Assembly: GCA_944384545.1 (NCBI GenBank)
Contig: CALWTT010000115.1
Span: 1-41,323 of the forward strand
Reading direction: 5' to 3'
Source: an uncultured Clostridia bacterium
GTDB lineage: Bacteria > Bacillota > Clostridia > Oscillospirales > CAG-272
DNA: 41,323 bases
Positions 7,867-16,207 of the stretch are shown here, one piece after another. Positions within the stretch are counted from its first letter, which is position 1; every line of letters begins with the position of its first letter. The notes below the pieces were generated by a model. That model saw only the letters and a program-made list of their open reading frames with translations, was not told the DNA's origin and ran no database searches. Made by a program: the position numbers and the translations under genes.

Positions 7867-8754
7867 ATGAATTTATGTCAGCCAAGTGAGATCCGCCGCC
7901 TGATGGAGGAGGCGGGCATCCGGTTCCGTCAGGAATACGGTCAGAATTTTCTGACCGATCCGAGCGTCCCTGCGCGGATCGCGGAGGCATGTGCAGAGGA
8001 GGCAGAGAGTTTTGTTCTGGAGATCGGCCCTGGGATCGGGAGCCTGACGCGGGAACTTGCGGAGCGCTATGCGCGGGTTGTGGCGGTGGAGATCGACGGG
8101 GGACTGATCCCGGTGCTGGAAAAGACGGTAGGCAACTACGGAAATCTGACGGTTCTGCACGAAGATGCGATGAAAACCGATCTTGGCGAGCTGGTCCGTA
8201 CATACGGAGAAGGTCGCCGTGCGGTGGTATGTGCGAATCTGCCGTATTATATTACAACACCGATCCTTATGCGTCTTTTGGAGAGCGAGGCAGGATTTTC
8301 CTCCCTGACGGTGATGGTGCAGTCGGAGGTGGCGGAACGTCTGACGGCCGGTCCCGGTGAGCGCGCATACGGAGCCATCACGGCGGTATTGGGATATTAC
8401 GGGCGGGCACGGCGGCTGTTCCGTGTGCCGGCGGGATGTTTTCTTCCGGTCCCCAAGGTGGATTCTGCGGTGATCCGGGTCGACCTGTATCCGGAACGTC
8501 CCTTCCGCCCGCAGTCGGAAAAACTGTTTTTCGGAAGCATCCGTGCGGCGTTCGGCCAGCGTCGGAAAACCCTGTTGAACGCCTTGGGCAGTATGGGACT
8601 TCCTCTTACAAAGGAAGCTCTTTCCGCGGCCATAGAAGCGGCAGGGCAGTCTCCGAACGTGCGCGGGGAACGGCTGTCTACGGCCGATTTTGTCCGTTTG
8701 TCGGACGCGCTGTTTACAGCAATGCAGCAGAATTCCGTTGTGCCGGGAACATAA
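7867..8754 (+). CDS. ksgA: 16S rRNA dimethyladenosine transferase (KsgA/RsmA)
   Basis: RsmA uses S-adenosylmethionine to dimethylate two adjacent adenines (A1518 and A1519 in E. coli numbering) near the 3' end of 16S rRNA during late 30S assembly. The 295-residue length is typical. Visible motifs are GQNFLTDPS near 26, the SAM-binding EIGPGIGSLT near 52-61, the VAVEID acidic end of strand 2 near 78, and the catalytic NLPYYITTP near 124. The C-terminal small domain contains FGQRRKTLLNAL. The start follows a G-rich tract (AGGGAAAT) with no strong Shine-Dalgarno. It stands alone on the plus strand, downstream of the promoter at 7590. Confidence 0.96.
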   Translation: MNLCQPSEIRRLMEEAGIRFRQEYGQNFLTDPSVPARIAEACAEEAESFVLEIGPGIGSLTRELAERYARVVAVEIDGGLIPVLEKTVGNYGNLTVLHEDAMKTDLGELVRTYGEGRRAVVCANLPYYITTPILMRLLESEAGFSSLTVMVQSEVAERLTAGPGERAYGAITAVLGYYGRARRLFRVPAGCFLPVPKVDSAVIRVDLYPERPFRPQSEKLFFGSIRAAFGQRRKTLLNALGSMGLPLTKEALSAAIEAAGQSPNVRGERLSTADFVRLSDALFTAMQQNSVVPGT

Positions 8755-8790
8755 GATATCCGGATTGTGGAAAGAAAAAAGAATATAAGA

Positions 8791-8809
8791 GGCCCGTGCG
8801 TCGTGAAAT
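8791..8809 (+). repeat. 19-bp dispersed repeat, copy 1
   Basis: GGCCCGTGCGTCGTGAAAT lies 36 bp after the ksgA stop. Identical copy 2 starts exactly 120 bp further on, and copy 3 (one mismatch) follows galT. Orientation cannot be assigned; given here as read on the plus strand. The rest of the 8755-9055 gap holds copy 2 and the glpK terminator; I see no gene in it. Confidence 0.85.
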
Positions 8810-8910
8810 TGAATTTTTTGCGGAAAGCAACTCCGGCACCGATCCGGGGCCGACCCCTTCCGGAAAAGGGCGCATCGGATGCGAAAGGCAGAAATGCAAA
8901 AGGGAGAAAG

Positions 8911-8929
8911 GGCCCGTGCGTCGTGAAAT
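8911..8929 (+). repeat. 19-bp dispersed repeat, copy 2
   Basis: Identical to copy 1 over all 19 bases; flanks differ on both sides, so the conserved unit seems to be just this core. Confidence 0.85.
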
Positions 8930-8995
8930 CTCCGATATGCCGGAAAAACCGCCCTTTTCCGTGGGGCGTGTCGCGAAGCAGGTAAGCGAGAAGGC

Positions 8996-9041
8996 AAAAA
9001 AGGGGCGTACCGTCGTCAAAGCACAGTACATCCCCTTTTTT
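8996..9041 (-). terminator. Bidirectional terminator between ksgA and glpK
   Basis: AAAAAAGGGG (8996-9005) pairs with CCCCTTTTTT (9032-9041), with an inner GTAC/GTAC stem. T-tracts occur on both strands, fitting convergent ksgA (+) and glpK (-). Confidence 0.8.
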
Positions 9042-9055
9042 CTCTGCGCCGCCGT

Positions 9056-10561
9056 TTATGGCTCGGGATCCGGTGCGGCAAAGCCGAGCGCCCGCCTGAC
9101 CGCCCGTCGCCAGCCGTGCAGATGGGCATCCCGCCATGCCGCATCCTGTGCAGGTCGGAAACAGTCGTCTTCCTGTCGGCTTGTGCGGAGCTCGTCTTCC
9201 GAGCTGTATAGGCCGACTGCAAGCCCGCAGAGATACGCGGCGCCGAGTGCGGTGGTTTCGATGCAGGCCGGCCGATAGAGCGGGACGCCGAGCAGGTCAG
9301 ACTGAAATTGCAGCAGCAGCTGATTCTGCGCCGCACCGCCGTCGACGCGGAGCCCGTCGATCTTTGTCTGCACCGACCGCTCCATCAGCTCAATCACATC
9401 GGCCGTCTGATAGGCAAGGGATTCAAGGGTCGCCCGGATCAGGTGATATTTGTTGGTAGCCCTGGTAATGCCGATGATCATACCGCGCGCATCCGTATCC
9501 CAGTAGGGTGCGCCGAGCCCGGTGAAGGCGGGCACGACAAAGAGGCCGCCGCTGTCCGGGACCTTCGCTGCCATATATTCGCTGTCCGCCGCGGATTCAA
9601 TAAGGCGCAGCCCGTCGCGGAGCCACTGAATGGCGGCGCCGGCGACAAAAACCGAACCTTCCAGTGCATAGCAGATCTTCCCGCCGATCCCCCAGGCAAC
9701 GGTGCTGATCAGACCGTTATAGGTGATGCAGGGGGCGTCTCCGGTATTCATAAGCAGAAAGCCGCCGGTTCCGTAGGTATTTTTGATCTGCCCGGGAGCA
9801 AAACAGCACTGCCCGAAAAGCGCGGCCTGCTGATCGCCGGCAACACCGCCGATGGGAAGACGTGCACCGAGAACCGCAGGATCGGTATAGCCGAAAAGGC
9901 CGGAGGAAGGACAGAGTGCGGGAAGTATGGCACGCGGAATCCGGAACAGCGAAAGCAGCTCCGGATCCCAGTCACAGCGCCGGATATCAAAGAGCATGGT
10001 CCTGGACGCATTGGAATAATCGGTGGCGTGAATTTTTCCGCCGCTCAGTTGCCACATCAGCCAGCTGTCCACGGTCCCGAAGCAGAGCTCCCCGCGCTCA
10101 GCACGCTCCTGCGCACCGTCTACCGTATCGAGAATATAGCGTAGCTTGGTTGCGGAAAAATAGGGATCGAGGAGCAGGCCGGTTTTTTCCTTGATTGTCT
10201 TTTCACACCCTTGTTTTTTGAGCCGTTCGCACATGTCTGCTGTGCGTCTGCACTGCCATACGATTGCGTTATGAATGGGTCGCCCGGTGCTTCGTTCCCA
10301 GACCAGAACGGTTTCGCGTTGATTGGTGATCCCAATACCGGCGATCTCGCTCCACTGTGCGCCGATGCGGGAGACGGCTTCGCTGGCGACGCTGAGTTGC
10401 GAGGACCATATGGTCATGGGGTCCTGCTCTACCCATCCTTCCCTCGGATAAAGCGAGGGAAATTCACGGGCGGCCGAGCTGGCGATACGCCCATCGGGTG
10501 TGAAGAGAATACAGCGGGAACTGGAAGTTCCCTGATCCAGAGCCATAATATACGCAGGCAT
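9056..10561 (-). CDS. glpK: Glycerol kinase
   Basis: GlpK phosphorylates glycerol with ATP to glycerol 3-phosphate, feeding glycolysis and phospholipid synthesis. The 501-residue length is exactly that of the FGGY family member. The N-terminal phosphate loop DQGTSSSR is at 9-16. Also seen are GWVEQDPMTIW, ITNQRETVLVW, a WQCRRTAD segment, NTYGTGGFLLMNTG in the second ATPase lobe, and FTGLGAPYWD with DGGAAQNQLLLQFQSDLLG near the C-terminus. GGAGG lies 8 bases before the ATG. No glpF or glpD lies next to it here. No convincing promoter was found in the ~260-bp upstream gap. Confidence 0.96.
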   Translation of the reverse strand: MPAYIMALDQGTSSSRCILFTPDGRIASSAAREFPSLYPREGWVEQDPMTIWSSQLSVASEAVSRIGAQWSEIAGIGITNQRETVLVWERSTGRPIHNAIVWQCRRTADMCERLKKQGCEKTIKEKTGLLLDPYFSATKLRYILDTVDGAQERAERGELCFGTVDSWLMWQLSGGKIHATDYSNASRTMLFDIRRCDWDPELLSLFRIPRAILPALCPSSGLFGYTDPAVLGARLPIGGVAGDQQAALFGQCCFAPGQIKNTYGTGGFLLMNTGDAPCITYNGLISTVAWGIGGKICYALEGSVFVAGAAIQWLRDGLRLIESAADSEYMAAKVPDSGGLFVVPAFTGLGAPYWDTDARGMIIGITRATNKYHLIRATLESLAYQTADVIELMERSVQTKIDGLRVDGGAAQNQLLLQFQSDLLGVPLYRPACIETTALGAAYLCGLAVGLYSSEDELRTSRQEDDCFRPAQDAAWRDAHLHGWRRAVRRALGFAAPDPEP

Positions 10562-10774
10562 ACAACACCTCCGAAATTACCTGGGAAAATCAGGCAGATT
10601 GATCGTGGAAAGCAATGAGGGCATGGGCGTCGGGAATGCCGTTGGGCGGCAGGCAGAAGAGAGCATACAGAAGCGTAAGGGAGAGAAGACAGGGTCAGGA
10701 GATAGGGAAAGGGGAGAGAAGGGCATGGAGCGATGCCATGTCTGGCATGCACCGTGCAGAAAGGGCGATGGGGA
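10562..10774. other. Intergenic gap between khpA terminator and glpK
   Basis: Purine-rich on the plus strand. I see no convincing ORF with a ribosome binding site and no clear glpK promoter; it would be the glpK leader region. Confidence 0.5.
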
Positions 10775-10815
10775 GAAAAAACCGCTCACGGCCGGGAAAG
10801 ACCGACCGGGAGCGG
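10775..10815 (-). terminator. Terminator of the ylxM-ffh-rpsP-khpA operon
   Basis: On the minus strand CCGCTCCCGG...CCGTGAGCGG forms a GC-rich hairpin followed by six T (complement of 10776-10781). Confidence 0.82.
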
Positions 10816-10822
10816 AGCAGAA

Positions 10823-11056
10823 TCATTTGATTTCAACGGTAATGCGCTTGCCGTCTGGCGTGGCAGCGGTTTTCATGATCGTACGGATGGCCTTGGCGAT
10901 TTTGCCGTGGCGTCCGATGACCATACCCATATCCTCGGGAGCGACCGAGAGGACGAGCTCAATATCCTCCCCGTCCACCGTTTCGGAAACCGAAACGCGG
11001 TCGGGCGAATCGACCAGTGCGCGCGCAATATCCGTCAGAATCTGTTTGTAATCCAT
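10823..11056 (-). CDS. khpA: KH-domain RNA-binding protein KhpA (YlqC family)
   Basis: A 77-residue single KH-domain protein. The core AIRTIMKTAATPDGKRITVEI and VAPEDMGMVIGRHGKIAKAI carry the RNA-binding GxxG loop as GRHG. In Firmicutes KhpA partners with KhpB/Jag and is linked to cell-division and envelope control through small RNA binding. MDYKQI was chosen as the start by family alignment; an in-frame ATG at 11080 has AGGAAAGG directly against it, too close to be ideal, so eight extra residues remain possible. It is the last gene before the terminator: ylqD, rimM, trmD and rplS, often next, are absent here. Confidence 0.88.
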   Translation of the reverse strand: MDYKQILTDIARALVDSPDRVSVSETVDGEDIELVLSVAPEDMGMVIGRHGKIAKAIRTIMKTAATPDGKRITVEIK

Positions 11057-11110
11057 AAGAACACCGAGGGGTATCCCCATCCTTTCCTATCTGACGCGGC
11101 GCGTCGTAAA

Positions 11111-11353
11111 TTATTTGAGGATCTCGCTTCTTTTGAGAAGTGCGCGGACGGTTTCGGTAGGCTGCGCACCGTTCTGGAGCCAGGCGGTAGCTTTTTCGGC
11201 ATCGATTTTGATGTCGGCGGGCTCGGTCAGGGGATTGTAATAGCCGATCTCTTCGATGAATCTGCCGTTACGGGGATATCTGCTGTCCGCAACGACCACG
11301 CGGTAGAAGGGGGATTTTTTTGCTCCGATTCTTTTGAGTCTGATTTTAACCAT
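11111..11353 (-). CDS. rpsP: 30S ribosomal protein S16
   Basis: An 80-residue S16, an early-binding 30S assembly protein. The N-terminal [20 protein letters not shown] and the segment [13 protein letters not shown] are diagnostic. GGAGG lies 9 bases before the ATG. It sits between ffh and khpA, the standard Firmicutes order, with a 50-bp gap after ffh. Confidence 0.97.
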   Translation of the reverse strand: MVKIRLKRIGAKKSPFYRVVVADSRYPRNGRFIEEIGYYNPLTEPADIKIDAEKATAWLQNGAQPTETVRALLKRSEILK

Positions 11354-11403
11354 GATTTGATTCCTCCGAAATACAGAAAATTATTTTTTATAAAAAATCC
11401 GGG

Positions 11404-12756
11404 TTAAAACGGAATTTTCATTTTTCCTTTGCCGAGACCGAAGAAGCCGCGGCCGCCTTTTTTCTCCATAGAGGAGAACTGCTTCATCATTTTTTTGGTC
11501 TGCTCGAACTGGCGGAGCAGGCGATTGACATCCTCCACGGTGGTGCCGGAGCCGGCAGCAATGCGTTTGCGGCGTGAGCCGTTGATGATTTCGGGATGAT
11601 TGCGTTCGCTGCGCGTCATGGAGAGAATGATGGCCTCGGTACGAGCCATTTGTTTTTCGTCGATGTTGGCGTTTTTGATGGCGCCGGTATTGACACCCGG
11701 CATCATGGCAAGCAGCTGGTCGAGATTGCCCATTTTCCGGAGCTGCTTGAATTGTGCGAGGAAGTCATCGAGTGTGAAGGAGGCATCGAGCATTTTTTTC
11801 TCAAGCTCTTCCGCCTGCTTCTGATCGAAGGCAGCCTCGGCGCGCTCAATGAGGGAGAGAACATCGCCCATTCCGAGAATACGGGAAGCCATGCGGTCGG
11901 GGTGAAAGAGCTCGATGGCATCCAGCTTTTCACCGGTACCGATGAATTTGATGGGCTTGCCGGTGATATAGCGGACCGAAAGTGCGGCGCCGCCACGGGT
12001 ATCGCCGTCCATTTTGGTAAGGACGACGCCGGTGATATCGAGCAGCTCATGAAAGGTTTTTGCGACATTGACGGCATCCTGTCCGAGCATGGCATCGACC
12101 GTGAGCAGGATCTCGGTGGGAGAGACGGCCGCTTTGATACGGCGCAGCTCTTCCATGAGCTGTTCGTCGATATGGAGGCGTCCGGCGGTATCGATGATGA
12201 CCAGGTCAAGGGCATTTTTTCTGGCATGTTCGACGCCGGCACGGGCAATTTCCACAGGATCGAGCTTGTTCCCCATAGAGAAAACGGGAATATCCAGGGA
12301 CTCGCCCAGGACCTCCAGCTGCCGGATGGCAGCGGGGCGGTAGACATCGCAGGCAACGAGCAGGGGCCGTTTCCCCTTTTTCTTGTACATGCCTGCGATT
12401 TTGGCGGCATGTGTGGTTTTTCCGGCTCCCTGCAAGCCCACCATCATGACGACGGTAGGAGGTGCAGAGGCAATTTCGAGCTTGGGACTGTCCGAGCCCA
12501 TCAGTCGGATGAGCTCTTCATTTACGATTTTGACGATCTGCTGTGCAGGCAGGAGGTTTTCCAGGACCTCAGAACCGATTGCACGATCGGTGACGGTCTT
12601 GACAAAATCGCGGACCACCTTGAAATTGACATCGGCCTCAAGCAGTGCAATTTTGATCTCGCGCATTCCCTCGCGCACATCGGCCTCGGTCAGCTTTCCT
12701 TTGTTGCGGAATTTTTTGAAGGCGTTGGCCAGTTTTTCGGTCAGACTCTGAAACAA
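11404..12756 (-). CDS. ffh: Signal recognition particle protein Ffh (SRP54)
   Basis: Ffh binds 4.5S RNA and signal sequences emerging from ribosomes and delivers them to FtsY at the membrane. Length 450 is typical. Order: N helical bundle (1-95), G domain with P-loop GLQGAGKTT at 107-115, DTAGRLHID, TKMDGDTRGGAALS, then the Met-rich M domain (about 300-435) with QLLAMMPGV and SGTTVEDVNRLLRQF. Translation appears to start at TTG (12756-12754), because AGGAGGTC is 8 bases upstream and MFQSLTEKL is the standard N-terminus. It follows ylxM after ~80 bp. Confidence 0.97.
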   Translation of the reverse strand: MFQSLTEKLANAFKKFRNKGKLTEADVREGMREIKIALLEADVNFKVVRDFVKTVTDRAIGSEVLENLLPAQQIVKIVNEELIRLMGSDSPKLEIASAPPTVVMMVGLQGAGKTTHAAKIAGMYKKKGKRPLLVACDVYRPAAIRQLEVLGESLDIPVFSMGNKLDPVEIARAGVEHARKNALDLVIIDTAGRLHIDEQLMEELRRIKAAVSPTEILLTVDAMLGQDAVNVAKTFHELLDITGVVLTKMDGDTRGGAALSVRYITGKPIKFIGTGEKLDAIELFHPDRMASRILGMGDVLSLIERAEAAFDQKQAEELEKKMLDASFTLDDFLAQFKQLRKMGNLDQLLAMMPGVNTGAIKNANIDEKQMARTEAIILSMTRSERNHPEIINGSRRKRIAAGSGTTVEDVNRLLRQFEQTKKMMKQFSSMEKKGGRGFFGLGKGKMKIPF

Positions 12757-12835
12757 CGGCGGAGACCTCCTTTATACTCGGTATGGGGGAACATGTTTAT
12801 GAATGGGCGGCAGGGAAGAGATCGGAAAGGGATCC

Positions 12836-13207
12836 TCAACTGCCGGAAGAATCGGAATCTGAAAGGATGAGCTCCGCGCAGCGCATGGCGTCGCACGCAA
12901 GAGTACGGACGGGAAGATTGTCGGAGGAACAGAGGGGCGCAGCATCGACACGCAACTGCGCGGCGGCATCGCGGAGCGCACAGAACTGCCTGGCAAGACC
13001 AAGCTGATTTTCGAGCGTGCGCAGTGCCTCCTCCCCTTTTTTAATGGTCTGCCGTACGGCCTGACGTGAAATGCCGAGCTCGGCGGCGATTTCGGAGAGC
13101 GAAAGATCCTCCGCATAGTACAGGGAAAGCAGGGTGCGCGTATGTTCGGGAAGGACATTGCCGTAAAAATCCAGGAGAAAGACCAGGGACAGATCCTTTT
13201 CAAACAT
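12836..13207 (-). CDS. ylxM: YlxM family HTH protein, SRP-operon associated
   Basis: A 123-residue UPF0122/YlxM protein with a sigma-70 region 4-like helix-turn-helix. FLLDFYGNVLPEHTRTLLSL is followed by YYAEDLSLSEIAAELGISRQ and AVRQTIKKGEEAL. YlxM is nearly always encoded just upstream of ffh and is thought to modulate SRP function or expression. The start was chosen at MFEKDL, with GGGGG about 6 bases upstream; a longer in-frame start at 13273 falls inside the -35 element. The perfect inverted repeat abutting its promoter could be a site for self-regulation (inference). Confidence 0.92.
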   Translation of the reverse strand: MFEKDLSLVFLLDFYGNVLPEHTRTLLSLYYAEDLSLSEIAAELGISRQAVRQTIKKGEEALRTLENQLGLARQFCALRDAAAQLRVDAAPLCSSDNLPVRTLACDAMRCAELILSDSDSSGS

Positions 13208-13223
13208 AACAACCCCCTGCAGG

Positions 13224-13244
13224 TGTAAAGCAAAATGCTTTACA
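13224..13244 (-). promoter_or_regulatory. Inverted repeat abutting the ylxM -10 box
   Basis: TGTAAAGCA-N3-TGCTTTACA is a perfect 9-bp-arm palindrome directly after the -10 hexamer, spanning the predicted start site. It could be an operator or a 5' mRNA hairpin. Confidence 0.6.
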
Positions 13245-13273
13245 AGTATACCATACAGGAAACAGAAAGTCAA
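13245..13273 (-). promoter_or_regulatory. Promoter of the ylxM-ffh-rpsP-khpA operon
   Basis: Minus-strand TTGACT (13273-13268), a 17-bp spacer and TATACT (13250-13245). Confidence 0.88.
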
Positions 13274-13325
13274 GAGCTTTTCTGAAAAAGTATGGAAAAA
13301 AGCATGGAAAAATTCAGAAAAGGAC

Positions 13326-13354
13326 TTGTTATTTGCAAGGGAATGTGCTATGAT
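13326..13354 (+). promoter_or_regulatory. Promoter of rpsT
   Basis: TTGTTA (13326-13331), a 17-bp spacer and TATGAT (13349-13354). The ~75-nt leader contains a TGTGC/GCACA hairpin with inner GC-rich pairing (about 13371-13402), which may serve feedback control by S20. Confidence 0.72.
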
Positions 13355-13435
13355 ATTCAGGTAAAGGATATGTGCAGGCGCCCCCTCTCAGGCGCGGGCA
13401 CAGCAAAACAATTCCGCAAAGAAGGAGGGAATCCG

Positions 13436-13699
13436 ATGCCGAATATCAAGTCCGCTAAGAAGCGTGTACGTGTGATCCAGGCAAAAACATTGCAGAATCA
13501 GATGTTCCGTTCGCAGATGCGTACGGTGATCAAGAAGTATGACGCCGCACTGGCTGCCGGGGATAAGGAGCAGGCCTGTGCCGCATACAAGCTGGCTGTG
13601 AAGAAGATTGACCAGGCCGTGGCGCATGGCATACTTCATAAGAACAACGCCGCGCGCAAGAAGAGCCGCTTCACGGTAAAGCTGAACAAAATGGCCTGA
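13436..13699 (+). CDS. rpsT: 30S ribosomal protein S20
   Basis: An 87-residue, Lys/Arg-rich S20, a primary 16S rRNA-binding protein. MPNIKSAKKRVRVIQ and HGILHKNNAARKKSRFTVKL are characteristic. AAGGAGGG lies about 7 bases before the ATG; the upstream in-frame ATG at 13292 precedes the promoter and is not used. It is transcribed alone, back to back with the ylxM operon. Confidence 0.97.
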   Translation: MPNIKSAKKRVRVIQAKTLQNQMFRSQMRTVIKKYDAALAAGDKEQACAAYKLAVKKIDQAVAHGILHKNNAARKKSRFTVKLNKMA

Positions 13700-13742
13700 C
13701 CTCGCATGCAGAGGATCTGCAGCGCGGGAAAATCATATGCAA

Positions 13743-13779
13743 GCAGGGAGCCGGATGCAGATGCATCCGGCTCCCTGCT
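13743..13779 (+). terminator. Strong hairpin between convergent rpsT and asd
   Basis: GCAGGGAGCCGGATG pairs with CATCCGGCTCCCTGC around a short loop. The T-tract is poor on both strands, so termination is likely but not certain. It could serve rpsT (+) and the hom-lysC-asd operon (-). Confidence 0.6.
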
Positions 13780-13861
13780 GCTTTGTGCAGTGCTTCCGCA
13801 AGACTGCGGGGCATTGCAGGCGGATCAGAAAATACGGCAAAAGAATCCCGCGGAGGGCAGA

Positions 13862-14869
13862 TCAGGAGCGATCGGTCAGGAGCTCGGCGATCTGCACCGC
13901 ATTGGTTGCGGCGCCCTTGCGCACCTGATCGCCGCAGCACCAGAGCGCGATGCCGCCATCCTCTGCCAGATCCGGACGGATCCGCCCGACGAAGACGATG
14001 TCCTGATTGCTGGTGTCCAGGGGCATGGGGTACGAAGCACTTTGGGGATCATCGACCAGCCGGCAGCCTTCCTCCGTGCGGATGGCAGCCTTAACTTCTT
14101 CCGGAGAAAGCGGGCGCTCGGTATAGACGACGACCGAGATGGAGTGGGAGCGTACTACGGGAACCCGTACGCAGGTGCAGGTGACGCGCAGCTCGGGCAG
14201 GTGCAGGATCTTTCTGCCTTCGTTCTGCATCTTCATTTCTTCCGCCGTATAGCCGTCGGGAAGGAAGTTTCCGATCTGGGGAATGAGATTTTCGGCAATC
14301 TGGTAAGGGAAAACGTCATGTACGACGGGCTTTCCTTCGACGAGTGCATGCATCTGTTCGTCAAGCTCGCGCGGTCCTCCGGCGCCGGCACCGCTGACCG
14401 CCTGATAGGTGGAGGCAATCATGCGGCGGATAGGAGAGAGACGGTGAATCCCCTTGACCGCCATCAGCGTAATGATGGTGGAGCAGTTGGGGTTGGAGAT
14501 GATGCCATGATGCAAGGCCACATCCTGCGGATTGATTTCGGGAACGACGAGCGGCACCTGCGGATCCATGCGGAAGGCGCTGGAATTGTCAACGAAGACG
14601 GCGCCTGCGCGTACGATGGCGGGTGCGAATTGCTTGGCGAGGGACGAGGAGGCGGCACCGAGGACGATGTCGATCCCCCCAAAGGAGCGATCGGTGGCTT
14701 CCTGTACGGTCAGAGGCTTCCCGCGGAAAGCAAGTGTTTTTCCGGCGCTGCGTGCGCTGGCCAGGAGGCGGAGCTCAGAGAGCGGAAAATTCCGTTCCTC
14801 CAGGATTTTCATCATTTCGCGGCCGACCTCGCCGGTCGCGCCCAGAATGGCAACACGGTAATTTTTCAT
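13862..14869 (-). CDS. asd: Aspartate-semialdehyde dehydrogenase
   Basis: Asd reduces aspartyl-4-phosphate with NADPH to aspartate semialdehyde, the branch point to lysine/peptidoglycan and threonine/methionine. At 335 residues it is normal length. The N-terminal Rossmann motif is ILGATGEVG (8-16). The catalytic Cys is C129 in SNPNCST. GPRELDEQM and the VRSHSISV segment carry the substrate-binding region. GGGAGG lies about 10 bases upstream. It is the last gene of the hom-lysC-asd operon, 18 bp after lysC. Confidence 0.96.
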   Translation of the reverse strand: MKNYRVAILGATGEVGREMMKILEERNFPLSELRLLASARSAGKTLAFRGKPLTVQEATDRSFGGIDIVLGAASSSLAKQFAPAIVRAGAVFVDNSSAFRMDPQVPLVVPEINPQDVALHHGIISNPNCSTIITLMAVKGIHRLSPIRRMIASTYQAVSGAGAGGPRELDEQMHALVEGKPVVHDVFPYQIAENLIPQIGNFLPDGYTAEEMKMQNEGRKILHLPELRVTCTCVRVPVVRSHSISVVVYTERPLSPEEVKAAIRTEEGCRLVDDPQSASYPMPLDTSNQDIVFVGRIRPDLAEDGGIALWCCGDQVRKGAATNAVQIAELLTDRS

Positions 14870-14887
14870 GATACAAAGTCCTCCCGA

Positions 14888-16207
14888 TCAGGTAAAACTG
14901 CTATAGAGTGTGCGGATGGTGCGTGCGAAATCCGAATCCATCACCCCGATGATGATATTGATTTCGTCGGAGCCCTGCTCGATCATGCGGATATTGATCC
15001 CCATGCGACCGATGGTTTCGAAGATTTTTCCGGAAACGCCGGCATTGGCGGCCATGCGGCGTCCGACCACGGCGATCAGACTGACCCCATCGCAGACCTT
15101 GATGGAATCGGGGGTACATTCCTGCCGGATATCCGAAATGAGGCTGTGCAGGCAGTGTTCCAGAGAAGAGGAAGCGATAACGAGCGAGAAACTGTCGACG
15201 CTGCTCGGAATATGTTCCACGGTAAGATGATACTTTTCGGTCAACTGGAGTACGCGGCGCACAAAACTGATGTCATCGGTCATGCGGTTTTTGCTGAGCG
15301 TAATGATGGTATAATGCTTTTTTCCTGTGATTCCCGTGATGAAACGCTTGCCTTCCTCATCGTTTTCGTCGGGGAAGTCCTCCATAATGAGGGTGCCTTT
15401 GGCGGCGGGGTCGTTGGTGTTTTTGATATAGAGCGGAATATTTTTCTGACGGACGGGGAAAACGGTTTCCTCGTGCAGTACCTCGGCGCCCATATAGGAA
15501 AGTTCGCGCAACTCGCTGAAAGTAATGCGTTCAATGGGGCGCGGGTTTTCCACGATGCGCGGATCGGCCATGAGGATGCCGGAAACATCGGTCCAGTTTT
15601 CGTAGCTTTCGGCATTGACGGCGGCGGCGGCGAGTGCGCCGGTGACATCGGAGCCGCCGCGCGAGAAGACATGTACATTGCCATCCGGCAGCGCCCCGTA
15701 GAAACCGGGGAGAACCACGCGGGGAGAACTTTCAAGGATCTGTGCAAGGGTCGCGTAGGATTTTTCGTAATCGACGCGGCCGTTGAAGTCAAAGAAGAGC
15801 CAGCGTGTGGCATCGACGAACTCATAACCGAGGCATTCGGCCATGAGCTTGGCATTGAGGAATTCGCCACGCGAGACGATATAATCGACGGTAGACTGGC
15901 GTGTCATGCTTTCGCGCACGGCGGAAAGCTCGGCATGGATGTCCTGCCGGAGTCCGCAGGTGCTGGCAATTTCGCGGTAGCGGGAGGCAATGTTTTCCCA
16001 GATGTCGTCATAAGGCACTTTATAGCGGATATGGGCATGACAGGTATAGAGGAGATCGGTAACCTTATTGTCATCGGAGCGCCGCTTTCCGGGGGCGGAG
16101 ACGACGACAATGCATCTTGCAGGATCGGCCTGTACGATGTCTTTGACCTTGAGGAAATTTTCGCCGCAGGAGAGCGACGAACCGCCGAACTTGACTACTT
16201 TTATCAT
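14888..16207 (-). CDS. lysC: Aspartate kinase with ACT domains
   Basis: This enzyme phosphorylates aspartate, the committed step to Lys, Thr and Met. The 439-residue single-function kinase begins MIKVVKFGGSSL (nucleotide-binding KFGGSS at 6-11). Also seen are VDYIVSRGEF and FSRGGSDVTGALAAA. The C-terminal ~135 residues form a tandem ACT regulatory region (VGRRMAANAGVSGKIFETI, then INIRMIEQGSDEINIIIGV), so feedback inhibition by an end product is expected. Its ATG overlaps the hom stop (ATGA), implying translational coupling. TTGGAGG lies upstream. No lysine riboswitch is visible. Confidence 0.95.
   Translation of the reverse strand: MIKVVKFGGSSLSCGENFLKVKDIVQADPARCIVVVSAPGKRRSDDNKVTDLLYTCHAHIRYKVPYDDIWENIASRYREIASTCGLRQDIHAELSAVRESMTRQSTVDYIVSRGEFLNAKLMAECLGYEFVDATRWLFFDFNGRVDYEKSYATLAQILESSPRVVLPGFYGALPDGNVHVFSRGGSDVTGALAAAAVNAESYENWTDVSGILMADPRIVENPRPIERITFSELRELSYMGAEVLHEETVFPVRQKNIPLYIKNTNDPAAKGTLIMEDFPDENDEEGKRFITGITGKKHYTIITLSKNRMTDDISFVRRVLQLTEKYHLTVEHIPSSVDSFSLVIASSSLEHCLHSLISDIRQECTPDSIKVCDGVSLIAVVGRRMAANAGVSGKIFETIGRMGINIRMIEQGSDEINIIIGVMDSDFARTIRTLYSSFT

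Noticed and set aside
8755..9055. CRISPR-like array from the two 19-bp repeats 120 bp apart
   Set aside because: Only two copies, repeats too short, spacing far too long, and no cas genes; better described as a dispersed repeat.
10599..11051. Plus-strand open frame between glpK and khpA
   Set aside because: No ribosome binding site, low-complexity Lys/Gly/Glu-rich start, and it runs antisense into khpA.
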